A DNA stretch of 10,565 bases from Chitinivibrionia bacterium (GTDB lineage Bacteria > Krumholzibacteriota > Krumholzibacteriia > WVZY01), in the NCBI GenBank assembly GCA_016208665.1, contig JACQXT010000088.1, positions 6,682 to 17,246 of the forward strand, read 5' to 3'. The notes beneath the pieces are model-generated. The model had not been told where the DNA came from. It saw only the letters and a list, made by a program, of their open reading frames with translations, and did not search any database. Each line of letters starts with the position of its first letter. Position 1 is the stretch's first letter. Positions 1 through 7,693 of this stretch are shown here, piece after piece. The position numbers and the translations under genes are program-made.

Positions 1-2504
1 ACGAAGGCACCTTTGAGCCTGGCCAGCACCAGGGCCTCCGGTTCCTCGATCCGCGGTTCGATACCCCCTTCCTGGACGTTCCTCAGAATTTCCGGCGTGC
101 GCGGACCGGTCAGCGCCGCCCAGGAGAGATTCTCGAAGAAGTAGGGAACGTCGATGATGACCTTCCCGAGCATGAACTGCTGCACCCGGTCTCCCGGTTC
201 CGGTATGAACTCGCCGATGGTCACGATGCCGCGATAGAAACGGACGACGCCCCGCGTCGTGGCCTTGGCCAGCTTGAGCACGGCTCTCGATTGCCCGGAC
301 GGCGTATCGGTTCGTTCTTCGCCTTCGGAAAAATCCGCTCTGAACGGCATATCGACCGTGAATCTGCTGACGACGCTGTCTCCCCGGTCGAACACGTACA
401 GCGCGCTGCTATACCCGAGAAGACTCAGGGGGCTCTCCGCCCAGAGATTGAATCCCAGATTCCGGATATCCGCGGATCCGGGTTGCCGGAGGGCCCTCAC
501 GAGCGCCGGATCTTTGGAGAGCTCCTCAAGTATGTCCTCGATGATGAAGGCCTTCCAGTTGTCGGCGGGATTGGCAAGCTCGGCCGCCCGTTCCTGGACG
601 AACGTTTTTCTCAACCCCTGGTACTCGCTGCTCAGATAAATGTAGGCCGTTCCGGAAATGATCGCGACCAGGTAGAAGGCGGCGATGACGATCGACACGA
701 GATCTTCGCGATGTATGAAGCGCGGAGCGAAAACAACGAAAGCGAGAACGAGGAGCGAAAGAATCCCGAATACCCATCCCCACAAGAGCGCCGATGCGGC
801 GACTGCAACGGCTGCAACTGCGGCGGTCTTGCCCGCATCGCCTCGTCCTTTCAGCCGGAAAACGCCCCACATGAGCACGATTGCCGAGAGAGAAATGCCG
901 ACCATCATGAGGAACACGCCCAGATGGAGCACGATCACTTGCGACTCGAAGAAATCCACCGCCTGCCCGATGAGGCGGGGATTGGCGTTCACGACCACCA
1001 TATTGATGAACCGTCTCGAGAGTTCGAAAAAGGCGAGAAGGATCAGCGCGCCCGCAGCGCCTTTCAAGAGAAACATCCCGGGAAGAGCGCTGCCGGAAGC
1101 GCTTCGAGGCCCGGCGTTTCCGCTCCGCGTAATCTTGAGGACGCCGTAGAGCGCAACGACGAAGGCAAGCGCGGTGATCAGGAGGTCTCCGGCGCTTCGC
1201 ATCAATCCCCACAGCGCCGGGGTCGCAAAAATGACGGGATCGAATATCTTCAATCCGCCGCCCGGGGTTACGGTCTGAAATGAAAGGAGCGAATACCTGA
1301 ACACCGCCATGAATACGACGAGCAGGTTGACTTTCAGAGCCGTCGGCGCGGGAGCCGCGCGCGCGGGCACGCTCGCGAACCCGGCGATGAACAGCACGAG
1401 AAGCGCCGCGAGCACGCACAGTTTCGCTGCGAGCGCGAACGGGGCCTGGCGGCGTTCCAGGAAGTGCCTGAAAGGGTACCCGTGCACGGACACGTCGAGG
1501 ATCGGGTAGCCGAGCGCATTTCTTACAACCGCCCGTCCGTTCAGCCCCGCGGTCTTGTCCCCGCCGATGTCGCCGATGCGTTCCATGTATGAAGGATACC
1601 GTTCGCCGGACGCCGTTGAATCCGCGCGTGCCGGAGACGCGGGGTGTTTAATCTGCCTCCTGTGGAGCTGCGCGCTCTCCGATGCGGGATAATAATCGAA
1701 GGCCACGGCGCCTTCCGGGCCGCGGCCGATATCGTCGGCAAGGCTCGCGCCTTTGATGAATTTGTTGTTCACCTTGTAGTTGGCTTCGAGCGGTATTTCA
1801 ACGATGATAGTCGCCGCCGCTTGCTCCTCATCGCCGCGCCTGACGGGGATGCAATCGGTCAGGACCCGGTAGAGCGACACCTGCCGCGAATAGACCACAT
1901 GCTCCCCGCTCGTTACAAACCGCTCGTCCACCGGGAACAGCGTTTGCGGCCAGCCCGCCCACGCAATCCGCGCGCCGCGCGCATCGAACAGTTGGATGCC
2001 GATCTCCATGCCCGCCGGCAATGCTTCGCTTTTCCCGGCCTCGTTCGCGAGCCGCTCGAACTCGCCGAACGCTTTGAGCCGAAACGCCAATGAATCTTCT
2101 CCGGCTCTGCTCCGCTCCAGCAGCACAAACTCGCTTGCCGCCGTTCCGATGTCGGCGGAAAGCATTTCCAGCGCGTGCACCTTGGTGCCTGCCGCGACGA
2201 GCGTTGCGCCGATCGTACGGGATTCGCTCTCCCGCCATGCGTTTTCCAGCGAGTCTCCGCCCGAATGCGCCATCCACGAGGACCACGTGCCCGCACCCAG
2301 GAGAGCGATGACGGCGAAGAGGAGCATGCGGCGCCGCCGCCGCAGCCGGATGGAAAGGACGAGAGAGGCGAGCAGGAGCGCGGCCGAGGGATAGAGGGGG
2401 AGAGCAATACCCGTGATGACTCGGATATAGAGCGCTATCCCGGCAATGCACGCCGGAACAAGCGCCCTTCCCGTTTTGTTCAATGTGAATATTCTCGATC
2501 GCAT
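1..2504 (-). CDS. Large polytopic sensor protein, probably the N-terminal part of a membrane histidine kinase (3' end outside window)
   Basis: An uninterrupted frame runs from ATG at 2504 to the window's left edge, about 834 residues with no stop. A GGGAG Shine-Dalgarno sits about 6 nt before the ATG. Residues 1-80 hold two or three hydrophobic helices split by an Arg cluster (RLRRRRRM). Residues about 80-350 form a soluble, probably periplasmic region. About 355-625 is a bundle of roughly seven to eight membrane helices. From about 625 a second soluble region begins, with segments such as SALYVFDRGDSVVSRF and GKVIIDVPYFF. From memory, this last region resembles the extracytoplasmic part of very large multi-helix sensor histidine kinases, where the pattern 'SALELYD..G.LVSRF' is common. 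Kinase motifs (H-box, N/G boxes) are not in the window, so the kinase call is inference. It could also feed another output domain. It lies 178 bp after the DUF4783-like gene, and I found no convincing promoter in between. Confidence 0.62.
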   Translation of the reverse strand, partial: MRSRIFTLNKTGRALVPACIAGIALYIRVITGIALPLYPSAALLLASLVLSIRLRRRRRMLLFAVIALLGAGTWSSWMAHSGGDSLENAWRESESRTIGATLVAAGTKVHALEMLSADIGTAASEFVLLERSRAGEDSLAFRLKAFGEFERLANEAGKSEALPAGMEIGIQLFDARGARIAWAGWPQTLFPVDERFVTSGEHVVYSRQVSLYRVLTDCIPVRRGDEEQAAATIIVEIPLEANYKVNNKFIKGASLADDIGRGPEGAVAFDYYPASESAQLHRRQIKHPASPARADSTASGERYPSYMERIGDIGGDKTAGLNGRAVVRNALGYPILDVSVHGYPFRHFLERRQAPFALAAKLCVLAALLVLFIAGFASVPARAAPAPTALKVNLLVVFMAVFRYSLLSFQTVTPGGGLKIFDPVIFATPALWGLMRSAGDLLITALAFVVALYGVLKITRSGNAGPRSASGSALPGMFLLKGAAGALILLAFFELSRRFINMVVVNANPRLIGQAVDFFESQVIVLHLGVFLMMVGISLSAIVLMWGVFRLKGRGDAGKTAAVAAVAVAASALLWGWVFGILSLLVLAFVVFAPRFIHREDLVSIVIAAFYLVAIISGTAYIYLSSEYQGLRKTFVQERAAELANPADNWKAFIIEDILEELSKDPALVRALRQPGSADIRNLGFNLWAESPLSLLGYSSALYVFDRGDSVVSRFTVDMPFRADFSEGEERTDTPSGQSRAVLKLAKATTRGVVRFYRGIVTIGEFIPEPGDRVQQFMLGKVIIDVPYFFENLSWAALTGPRTPEILRNVQEGGIEPRIEEPEALVLARLKGAF

Positions 2505-2682
2505 TTAGAACTCCCGCTCGTGCAGTGCGCGAACCGCGCAGGCGCCTTCCGTGCGGTGCGGCACGGGGCGGCGCCGGTTCGGAATACGAACGTTAGGCGT
2601 ATGCTTCGCCGGATTGTATTCCAGAAGCGTCTGCTTGTATAGCTTGAGGAAATGAAATCTGGATGCGGCGGAGAGAGGACAA

Positions 2683-3204
2683 TCAGCGGACGGATTTGAT
2701 TTCACTTATCACCCAGCGCTCGTTTTCCCGTTGGAGTGACACATATATCTTGTCTTGGTACAATCTCCCATCGTCTCTTCGTTTATATTGGCGCTCGGCC
2801 ACCGCGTACACTTTCCGGTCGCCGTCATGGATATTTCGATACTGAGTGAACTCGAACTTCTTGGTGATCGTGTACTTGAACAAATCCTTGAAGAGATAGT
2901 AGCTCTGATTCTTGCTGAAATAGCCTCCTTTGGGGCCGGCGCCGGAGATCGAGAGAGCCACCTTGCCTTTGCCGAAATGACCGAGAATGCCGTCGACGCT
3001 CCCGGCCTTCCATCCTTGTTCGATATCGCCAAAAATGGACAAAGGAACTTCAGAAGCGCCGCTCTTGCCGGGAGCGGCTGGTAGCGCTTTGCCGGCGGGC
3101 GCCAAGCTTCTTGTCCTGGCGGTCTGCGCATGGCATACGCTGAAGACGTTAAGCAAAACGATCAGAACGAGGGCCGCTGAAAGAAATGAAATGGACTTAT
3201 GCAT
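2683..3204 (-). CDS. Secreted DUF4783/NTF2-like protein
   Basis: This 173-residue protein starts at ATG 3204, preceded by GGAGAGG about 9 nt upstream. Residues 1-26 are a typical Sec signal peptide: a Lys near the start, a hydrophobic core and CHA before Gln27, consistent with signal peptidase I cleavage. Residues 28-52 are a low-complexity Ala/Pro/Gly linker. The rest looks like a small alpha+beta NTF2-like domain of the DUF4783 kind: a helix (IEQGWKAGSVDGILGHF), then strands, the GGYFSKNQSYYLFKDLF segment, and a final strand ending WVISEIKSV. In DUF4783 proteins the equivalent region reads 'G.YSK.QA..ILKDFF...'. No catalytic residues are evident. NTF2-like domains of this kind usually bind ligands or have no known role. 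It is probably periplasmic. The family assignment is by eye, so secreted NTF2-like protein of unknown function is the safe call. Confidence 0.75.
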   Translation of the reverse strand: MHKSISFLSAALVLIVLLNVFSVCHAQTARTRSLAPAGKALPAAPGKSGASEVPLSIFGDIEQGWKAGSVDGILGHFGKGKVALSISGAGPKGGYFSKNQSYYLFKDLFKYTITKKFEFTQYRNIHDGDRKVYAVAERQYKRRDDGRLYQDKIYVSLQRENERWVISEIKSVR

Positions 3205-3231
3205 ACTCTGTGACCTCTCCGGTTACAGCAA

Positions 3232-3247
3232 GCAATTATATAATTGC
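3232..3247 (-). promoter_or_regulatory. 16-bp perfect palindrome overlapping a TATAAT box upstream of the DUF4783-like gene
   Basis: The sequence GCAATTATATAATTGC is a perfect 16-bp palindrome in the AT-rich stretch 28 bp before the start codon at 3204. Read on the minus strand, it contains TATAAT (plus coordinates 3235-3240), well placed to be a -10 box with a short leader. No good -35 hexamer lies 16-18 bp upstream. A perfect dyad over a -10 box without a -35 box fits a regulated promoter with an operator, but the dyad may be chance in AT-rich DNA. Promoter and operator roles are inferred. Confidence 0.4.
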
Positions 3248-3327
3248 AACCCATATGCCAGGATTGATTCTGTTGATTTTAAATAAGTTACGTGCAATGC
3301 CGAGGAAGGAAATGTACTCGCAAGAGA

Positions 3328-3352
3328 CAGGTATGACCTGAAAAGGGGACGG
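3328..3352. repeat. Short REP-like hairpin with GGGGACGG-type tail
   Basis: CAGGT-ATG-ACCTG (3328-3340) is a perfect 5-bp stem with a 3-nt loop, followed directly by AAAAGGGGACGG. Similar 'AAAAGGGGACGG' strings recur in my memory as dispersed intergenic motifs near REP-associated transposases in environmental bacterial genomes. No transposase is present here, so this is at most a solitary relic. The assignment rests on recall, not comparison. Confidence 0.25.
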
Positions 3353-3380
3353 TTGCCGAGGGAGCGCGTGCTGCGAAAAT

Positions 3381-3478
3381 GATGGGTGGTTTACGAACCT
3401 TTGCGCGGAGCGAGCGAGGATCGCCCGCCGCAGGCGGGAAGCCGAGCGGAGCGGGCGCAGGTAAGGAAACCACCCATC
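3381..3478. repeat. 98-bp imperfect inverted-repeat element with 12-bp perfect outer arms
   Basis: The outer arms GATGGGTGGTTT (3381-3392) and AAACCACCCATC (3467-3478) are exact reverse complements. Inside, CCCGCC (3424-3429) pairs with GGCGGG (3433-3438) across a GCA triloop. Between these, CCTT...GCGC (from 3398) can pair partly with GCGC...AAGG (to 3466), so the whole unit can fold into one long imperfect hairpin. CCTTTGCGC also occurs directly repeated at 3398-3406 and 3478-3486, 80 bp apart. The element lies 38 bp after the DUF456 stop. It could end or weaken that transcript, although only a short T run (ATTTTC) follows on the minus strand. A dispersed palindromic repeat is equally possible. 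Confidence 0.6.
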
Positions 3479-3515
3479 CTTTGCGCAGGCCCGGGATCCT
3501 GCCGTTCCCCGCGCA

Positions 3516-4028
3516 TCACCACGTCTTCACCACGATGATCCAGAGGATGGCGAAACCGAGCCCGAGTTTTACGACAATCGCCAGGGCCCTTCCCAGAAAC
3601 GCCCAGTATCCCACGCGCACCGCTGATTCAAGTTTTCTATAGGCGATGTATTCTCCCGCAACGGCGCCTGCAAAGGAACCCGCAAATCCGAGGACGAGGC
3701 TGCCGAACGGAGGCGCGAGAGGGGCTCCTGCGATCACCCCGAGCAATCCCCCCAGGAAAGTCCCGAAGATACCGTACCTGCCTCCTCCTTTTTTCGCCAC
3801 CACGGCGACCCCGAGAACCGACTCGATGATCTCGCCAAGCACCGCCAGGCCCACACACAGGAGGAGATAAAACCAGGTTATCGCAGTGAAATGGGTCGCG
3901 AGCGCGAAGATGAGCGCCACGGCAACGAGGACCCAGATGCCGGGAAGTCCCAGCGCCATGGAAAACAGGCTCAACGCACAGAAGAGATACAACAGGATCA
4001 GCAGGAGTTTATGCAGGTAGACAGGCAT
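3516..4028 (-). CDS. DUF456 family inner-membrane protein
   Basis: This 170-residue, almost wholly hydrophobic protein matches the DUF456 pattern. An N-terminal helix contains the conserved LGLPG (residues 26-30), and further helices span about 31-48 and 51-66. A Gly-rich core follows, with repeated small-residue motifs: GRYGIFGTFLGGLLG at 83-97, then GFAGSFAGAVAGEY at 114-127, where the Gly-Glu is characteristic. The last helix, near 148-167, is preceded by GRALAIVVK. The length is normal for the family. Its function is not established; the glycine-zipper helices suggest helix packing or oligomerisation in the inner membrane. It starts 81 bp after the secF stop with only a weak GAGAG ribosome site, and probably depends on read-through from secDF. 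The inverted repeat at 3381-3478 follows its stop. Confidence 0.85.
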   Translation of the reverse strand: MPVYLHKLLLILLYLFCALSLFSMALGLPGIWVLVAVALIFALATHFTAITWFYLLLCVGLAVLGEIIESVLGVAVVAKKGGGRYGIFGTFLGGLLGVIAGAPLAPPFGSLVLGFAGSFAGAVAGEYIAYRKLESAVRVGYWAFLGRALAIVVKLGLGFAILWIIVVKTW

Positions 4029-4109
4029 CGGCTCTCTACGGACGGCGGAGCCATATCCGCCCCGCCGGGAGCGGGCACATCATCACCGCCCCCGCTGCAG
4101 GTCGCCGCG

Positions 4110-5021
4110 CTACCGGCTCTTCGCCTTCGCACGCGCGGTTTGAATGGTTTGCCATTCGACGGCAACCGCAGCGGCTATGAATATCGACGAATAGGTGCCG
4201 AATATGATGCCGATCAACATTGCGAGAGAGAAGTCCCGTATCGTTTCTCCCGCGAATACAGCCAGAGAGAGCAGCACGAGAATCGTCGCGACGCCGGTAA
4301 TGAGGGTTCTCGAGAGCACTTCGTTGATGGAGACGTTCACGATCTGATCGAAGTGATCCCGCTTGCGCATGCGCATGTTTTCTCTGATACGATCGAACAC
4401 GACGATCTTATCGTTGATCGAGTATCCGAGGAGGGTCAAGACCGCGGCGATGATGGTAAGGGATATCTCTCGATTCGTTATCGAGAAGAATCCCAGAACG
4501 ATGAGGACGTCGTGAAGCAGCGCGATAATGGCCGCGATGGCGAATTTGAACTGAAACCGCCACGTAATATAGACGATGAGTCCCGCAAGCGAATACATGA
4601 CCGCCCAGAATGCCGAGGTCTTGAGCTCGCTTCCGATCTTCGGCCCTACCGTCTCCATGCGGCGTATCTCGACGCTCGTCGTTCCGGCGCCGGCTTGGAG
4701 AGCATTCTTGATTTTCTCCGCCGCTTCGGCGGCTTCGCCCACGCGCCGAACTTTGATCAAGATCTCCGTCGGACCGCCGAAGGTATTCACTTCGCTGTTC
4801 GCGAATCCCGCCTTCGCGACGATATCCCTGATCGTTCCCAGAGGGACGGGGGTGCCGGTTTGTATCTCGACGAGCGTTCCGCCCTCGAAGTCGATGCTCG
4901 TATTGAATCCCTTGTGCACGACCATGGACGCCAGGCCTATGACGATGAGCGCCAGCGAAGCGAGCATCGCCTGGCGTCTGATTTTCATATACGCAAGATT
5001 AGGAGTCTTGAAAAACTGCAT
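4110..5021 (-). CDS. secF: Protein translocase subunit SecF
   Basis: SecF works with SecD in the inner membrane, using the proton gradient to help pull secreted proteins through SecYEG and release them into the periplasm. The ATG at 5021 gives 303 residues, normal for SecF. I preferred it to the longer open frame because MQFFKTPNLAYMKIRR is a typical SecF start, AAGGGA lies about 9 nt upstream, and the extension would run into secD. Visible features are TM1 at about 18-35, the conserved IDFEGGTLVEI at 43-53, the periplasmic P1 domain to about 135, then five helices. The conserved LLGYSINDKIVVFDRIRENMR (197-217) and RTLITGVATILVLLSLAVFAGETIRDFSLAMLIGIIFGTYSSIFIA (238-282) mark the proton-channel part. 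It follows secD by 23 bp with no terminator between them, so the pair is one transcript. Confidence 0.96.
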   Translation of the reverse strand: MQFFKTPNLAYMKIRRQAMLASLALIVIGLASMVVHKGFNTSIDFEGGTLVEIQTGTPVPLGTIRDIVAKAGFANSEVNTFGGPTEILIKVRRVGEAAEAAEKIKNALQAGAGTTSVEIRRMETVGPKIGSELKTSAFWAVMYSLAGLIVYITWRFQFKFAIAAIIALLHDVLIVLGFFSITNREISLTIIAAVLTLLGYSINDKIVVFDRIRENMRMRKRDHFDQIVNVSINEVLSRTLITGVATILVLLSLAVFAGETIRDFSLAMLIGIIFGTYSSIFIAAAVAVEWQTIQTARAKAKSR

Positions 5022-5044
5022 GGTGGTTGTCCCTTGTATTTGAA

Positions 5045-6775
5045 TTAAATGCTCAATTTCTTGAGCACCCGCCGCGCGGTGACGAGATCGTACACGACTC
5101 GCGTGCACAAGATTGCCGTGAAAACGTTCGCGATAAGGCCGATACCCAGGGTCGTGGCGAATCCCTTGATGGGGCCGGTTCCGAACTGCCAGAGGAAAAA
5201 CGTCGTTATCAAGGTCGTGACATTAGAGTCCAGGATTGCCGAGAACGCCCGGTCGTAGCCGCTGTCGATCGCGCTTCGCACCGTTTTCGCCTTGGCGAGT
5301 TCCTCTTTGATTCTCTCGAAGATCAGCACGTTGGCGTCGACCGCCATGCCGATCGTGAGAATGAAGCCCGCGATGCCGGGAAGCGTGAGGGCCGCATGCA
5401 GACGGGCCAAGGCGGCAAGGACGATGATAAGGTTCAACACGAGCGCTGCGTTGGCCAGCATTCCCGAGGCGCGGTAGTACAGAACCATGAAGAGCACAAC
5501 CGCAAGAAATCCGTAAATCCCGGCTTTCGTGCTCGAATCGATCGAGTCGCGTCCGAGCGACGGCCCAACCGTGCGCTCCTCCTCGATGCTCACCGATGCG
5601 GGCAAGGCGCCGGCCCTCAACACGATCGCCAGATCGCCCGCTTCCTCGTCGGTGAACCTTCCGGTGATTCTTCCTTCGCCGGTCGGAATTTTCGTCTGAA
5701 TGGTGGGCGCGGAGCGGATCTTCGAATCGAGGACGATGGCAAGCTGCCTCCCGATATTCTCTCCCGTGACGCGGGAGAACTTGACCGCGCCCTCTCTGTC
5801 GAGCGAGAACAAGACATTCAGGTTCGCCGGGTTGTCGGGGTCCGGACGGGTGGAGGCATTCGTCAGCGACTTTCCCGTAATGACGGCCTTTTTATCGACC
5901 AGGTATAGAATCCTGCCCTTGCCGCCGCCTTCGAGCGGTTTGGTTTCTGTTTCCCACAGAAACTCGGCTGACGGCGGGATCGCTTTTTGCGCTTGAGACG
6001 TGCGAAGAAGGATGCCGACCTTCTCCATGTTCTTCTCGTCGACGACTACGCCGCCGAGAGAGAACGAATATAAATATGACGTGAAGGGCCGGTCCTCGGA
6101 GATTGCCTCGATCGGAATTTCCGGCTCCGCCTCCGTTCCCGGGATCGTGGGAAGGATCGAATCGCCGGCGGCAACCTGTGGGGTTTCGGTTTGAGAAGCC
6201 TGAGCGAGCGTCGCCGCGCTTCCGGCGGACTCCGCTGGCGCATTCGTTCCGCCCGCCGATGCGGCGCCTGCGGCCGTGGAGTCGACGACCGTCCCCTCGA
6301 CGCGCACGCCTTTCAGCGCCATGTCAAGATCCTTCAGCACACGGGCGACTTCTTGCGACTCCCTGACCAGGCGCAGCTCCAGGAGCGCCGTCTGGCCGAT
6401 GAGACCTTTGGCTCTGTCGGCGTCCTGCAGACCCGGCAGCTCGACGATAATCCGTTTCGAACCCTGCTTTTGAATGACCGGCTCGGAGACGCCGAACTGA
6501 TCCACGCGGTTCCGGATGATCTTGATGGCCCTGTCGAGGGCGTCCTTCTTCTCGTCGTCGGAGAGCGCCTCGTCATCCACCTCGAGCACCAGGTGCATGC
6601 CGCCTTGAAGATCGAGTCCGAGCTTCACGATGTTCTGCTGCAGCTTGTCTCTCTGTTCGACGGTCAACCGAGTGCGCTCCTCCGATGACATGGAGTAAAA
6701 ACGATAGCTCGGCCATAGGCTGTAAAAGCTGAGAACGATAACGGCTACTATAAGTAATATCTTCCACTTCCGCAT
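5045..6775 (-). CDS. secD: Protein translocase subunit SecD
   Basis: SecD is the partner of SecF in the proton-driven accessory complex of the Sec translocon. The 576 residues begin with a basic stretch and TM1 (about 5-21), then KLGLDLQGGMHLVLEV (51-66), the SecD signature. The periplasmic P1 base follows (GSKRIIVELPGLQDADRAKGLIGQTALLE, 106-134), then the P1 head and P4 region with DREGAVKFSRVTGENIGRQLAIVLD (326-350). The C-terminal helices include LPGIAGFILTIGMAVDANVLIFERIKEEL (465-493), whose Asp480 belongs to the conserved proton-path motif. About residues 165-215 are an Ala/Ser/Pro/Thr-rich insert not needed for the fold. The ATG at 6775 has GAGG 6 nt upstream. A near-consensus promoter lies 66-93 bp upstream, so secDF is transcribed separately from pdxJ. 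Confidence 0.97.
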   Translation of the reverse strand: MRKWKILLIVAVIVLSFYSLWPSYRFYSMSSEERTRLTVEQRDKLQQNIVKLGLDLQGGMHLVLEVDDEALSDDEKKDALDRAIKIIRNRVDQFGVSEPVIQKQGSKRIIVELPGLQDADRAKGLIGQTALLELRLVRESQEVARVLKDLDMALKGVRVEGTVVDSTAAGAASAGGTNAPAESAGSAATLAQASQTETPQVAAGDSILPTIPGTEAEPEIPIEAISEDRPFTSYLYSFSLGGVVVDEKNMEKVGILLRTSQAQKAIPPSAEFLWETETKPLEGGGKGRILYLVDKKAVITGKSLTNASTRPDPDNPANLNVLFSLDREGAVKFSRVTGENIGRQLAIVLDSKIRSAPTIQTKIPTGEGRITGRFTDEEAGDLAIVLRAGALPASVSIEEERTVGPSLGRDSIDSSTKAGIYGFLAVVLFMVLYYRASGMLANAALVLNLIIVLAALARLHAALTLPGIAGFILTIGMAVDANVLIFERIKEELAKAKTVRSAIDSGYDRAFSAILDSNVTTLITTFFLWQFGTGPIKGFATTLGIGLIANVFTAILCTRVVYDLVTARRVLKKLSI

Positions 6776-6840
6776 TGTAACCTCGTTATGAAAGCAATGG
6801 ATTGCTCGAAAGACGGTGGGAAATCACATACAAAGAAGGA

Positions 6841-6868
6841 AGTATAAAGCTTTTCGAGCGAGAGTCAA
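6841..6868 (-). promoter_or_regulatory. Sigma70-type promoter for secD-secF
   Basis: On the minus strand TTGACT (plus 6863-6868) and TATACT (6841-6846) are separated by 16 bp, close to the housekeeping consensus. Transcription would begin near 6834, leaving a leader of about 60 nt before the secD ATG. It lies in the 134-bp pdxJ-secD gap. A small GC-rich stem just after the pdxJ stop (about 6884-6904) could be a weak end for the upstream transcript, but it lacks a proper T tract. Confidence 0.72.
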
Positions 6869-6909
6869 CGGAAAACTCAGATTCTCCGGGAGTTGCGCTC
6901 CGGGCGGCA

Positions 6910-7626
6910 TCACACCCTTCCCATCGCCCGCAGCATGTCGCGAACGGCCCTGTCGAGTCCGACGAAGACCGCCCTGGCGATAATCGCGTGCCCGATATTG
7001 AGTTCCTCGATTTCTGGGATCGCGAGAATCGGTGTAACATTATGATAATTCAATCCATGCCCCGCGTGCACTGCCATTCCCAGGCGCTTGGCGGCGAGGG
7101 CTGCGTCCTTAATAGCAGCGAGCTCCTTGTCCAAGGCTCCGGCGGCGGCGTTTGCATAGGAGCCCGTATGGATCTCCACCGCATCGAAGTGAAGCCTGGC
7201 GGCCTCCCTGATCTGCTCGAGGTCGGGATCCAGAAAAGCGGCAGTTTTAATATGTGCATCTTTCAGAGTCTGAACGATTTCTCCGGTTTGCGCGGGGGCG
7301 TTTCTCAGATTCAAACCGCCCTCCGTGGTCACTTCTTCCCGTTTCTCCGGCACCAGCGTGACCGAATCGGGATGCAGGGCGAGGGCGATCTCGCGCATCT
7401 CGGGAGTGGCGGCCATTTCGAGGTTCAAGGCCGCATGAACCACTTCGCGGATGAGACGAGCGTCCCTATTTTGTATATGGCGGCGGTCTTCGCGCAAGTG
7501 GATCGTAATCTGGTCGGCGCCGGCCGTTTCCGCGGCAGCGGCCGCGCTCACCGGATCCGGCTCATAAGTCTTGCGCGCTTCCCGGATCGTCGCAATGTGA
7601 TCGACATTAACCCCTAACCGAACCAT
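6910..7626 (-). CDS. pdxJ: Pyridoxine 5'-phosphate synthase PdxJ
   Basis: PdxJ condenses 1-deoxy-D-xylulose 5-phosphate with 3-amino-1-hydroxyacetone phosphate to pyridoxine 5'-phosphate, the ring-closing step of the DXP-dependent vitamin B6 pathway in the cytoplasm. The protein has 238 residues (E. coli 243) and is a TIM barrel. Motifs in order are LGVNVDHIATIREAR (4-18), DQITIHLREDRRHI (38-51), LNLEMAAT (68-75), EGGLNL (102-107), FLDPD (131-135), EIHTGSYA (151-158), HAGHGLNY (187-194) and the phosphate-binding ELNIGHAIIARAVFVGL (208-224). The catalytic residues of the E. coli enzyme (His45, Glu72, His193) correspond to His43, Glu70 and His190. A longer open frame exists, but the start at 7626 is fixed by AGGAGG (plus 7634-7639) with a 7-nt spacer and by the family N-terminus. 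It follows the deacetylase gene by 67 bp with no visible terminator. Confidence 0.97.
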   Translation of the reverse strand: MVRLGVNVDHIATIREARKTYEPDPVSAAAAAETAGADQITIHLREDRRHIQNRDARLIREVVHAALNLEMAATPEMREIALALHPDSVTLVPEKREEVTTEGGLNLRNAPAQTGEIVQTLKDAHIKTAAFLDPDLEQIREAARLHFDAVEIHTGSYANAAAGALDKELAAIKDAALAAKRLGMAVHAGHGLNYHNVTPILAIPEIEELNIGHAIIARAVFVGLDRAVRDMLRAMGRV

Positions 7627-7693
7627 CTCCTCGCCTCCTTGCACGCGCGCTCGAACGCCGTCCCCGAAGCGGCCGCAGGCCCCGGCGCGGCGC

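Noticed and set aside
291..1283. Plus-strand open frame of 330 codons
   Set aside because: It lies opposite the large sensor gene, has highly charged Arg/Glu/His-rich composition, and shows no ribosome site or recognisable motif. It is a GC-rich shadow.
526..1419. Minus-strand open frame of 297 codons
   Set aside because: It is in the wrong frame within the sensor gene. Its Arg-rich, membrane-free translation contrasts with the hydrophobic helices in the true frame.
2560..2600. GTTCG-GAATA-CGAAC hairpin considered as a tRNA T-arm
   Set aside because: No acceptor stem, anticodon arm or GGTTCGAATCC-type loop can be built around it.
2505..2705. Minus-strand small frame of 66 codons ending right before the sensor gene ATG
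   Set aside because: Its start overlaps the end of the DUF4783-like gene, there is no ribosome site, and the His/Arg/Pro-rich translation has no signal or motif. It is probably non-coding, though a conserved homologue would change this.
3891..5048. Plus-strand open frame of 385 codons
   Set aside because: It is antisense to secF and the DUF456 gene, which are firmly identified, and its composition is shadow-like.
5027..5908. Plus-strand open frame of 293 codons
   Set aside because: It is antisense to secD, with an Arg/Asp-rich translation and no domain.
6884..6904. Stem after the pdxJ stop considered as a terminator
   Set aside because: The stem is short and bulged and no T tract follows directly, so it is mentioned only as a possible weak terminator in the secD promoter entry.
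6802..7617. Plus-strand open frame of 271 codons
   Set aside because: It is antisense to pdxJ and to the secD promoter region, with no independent support.
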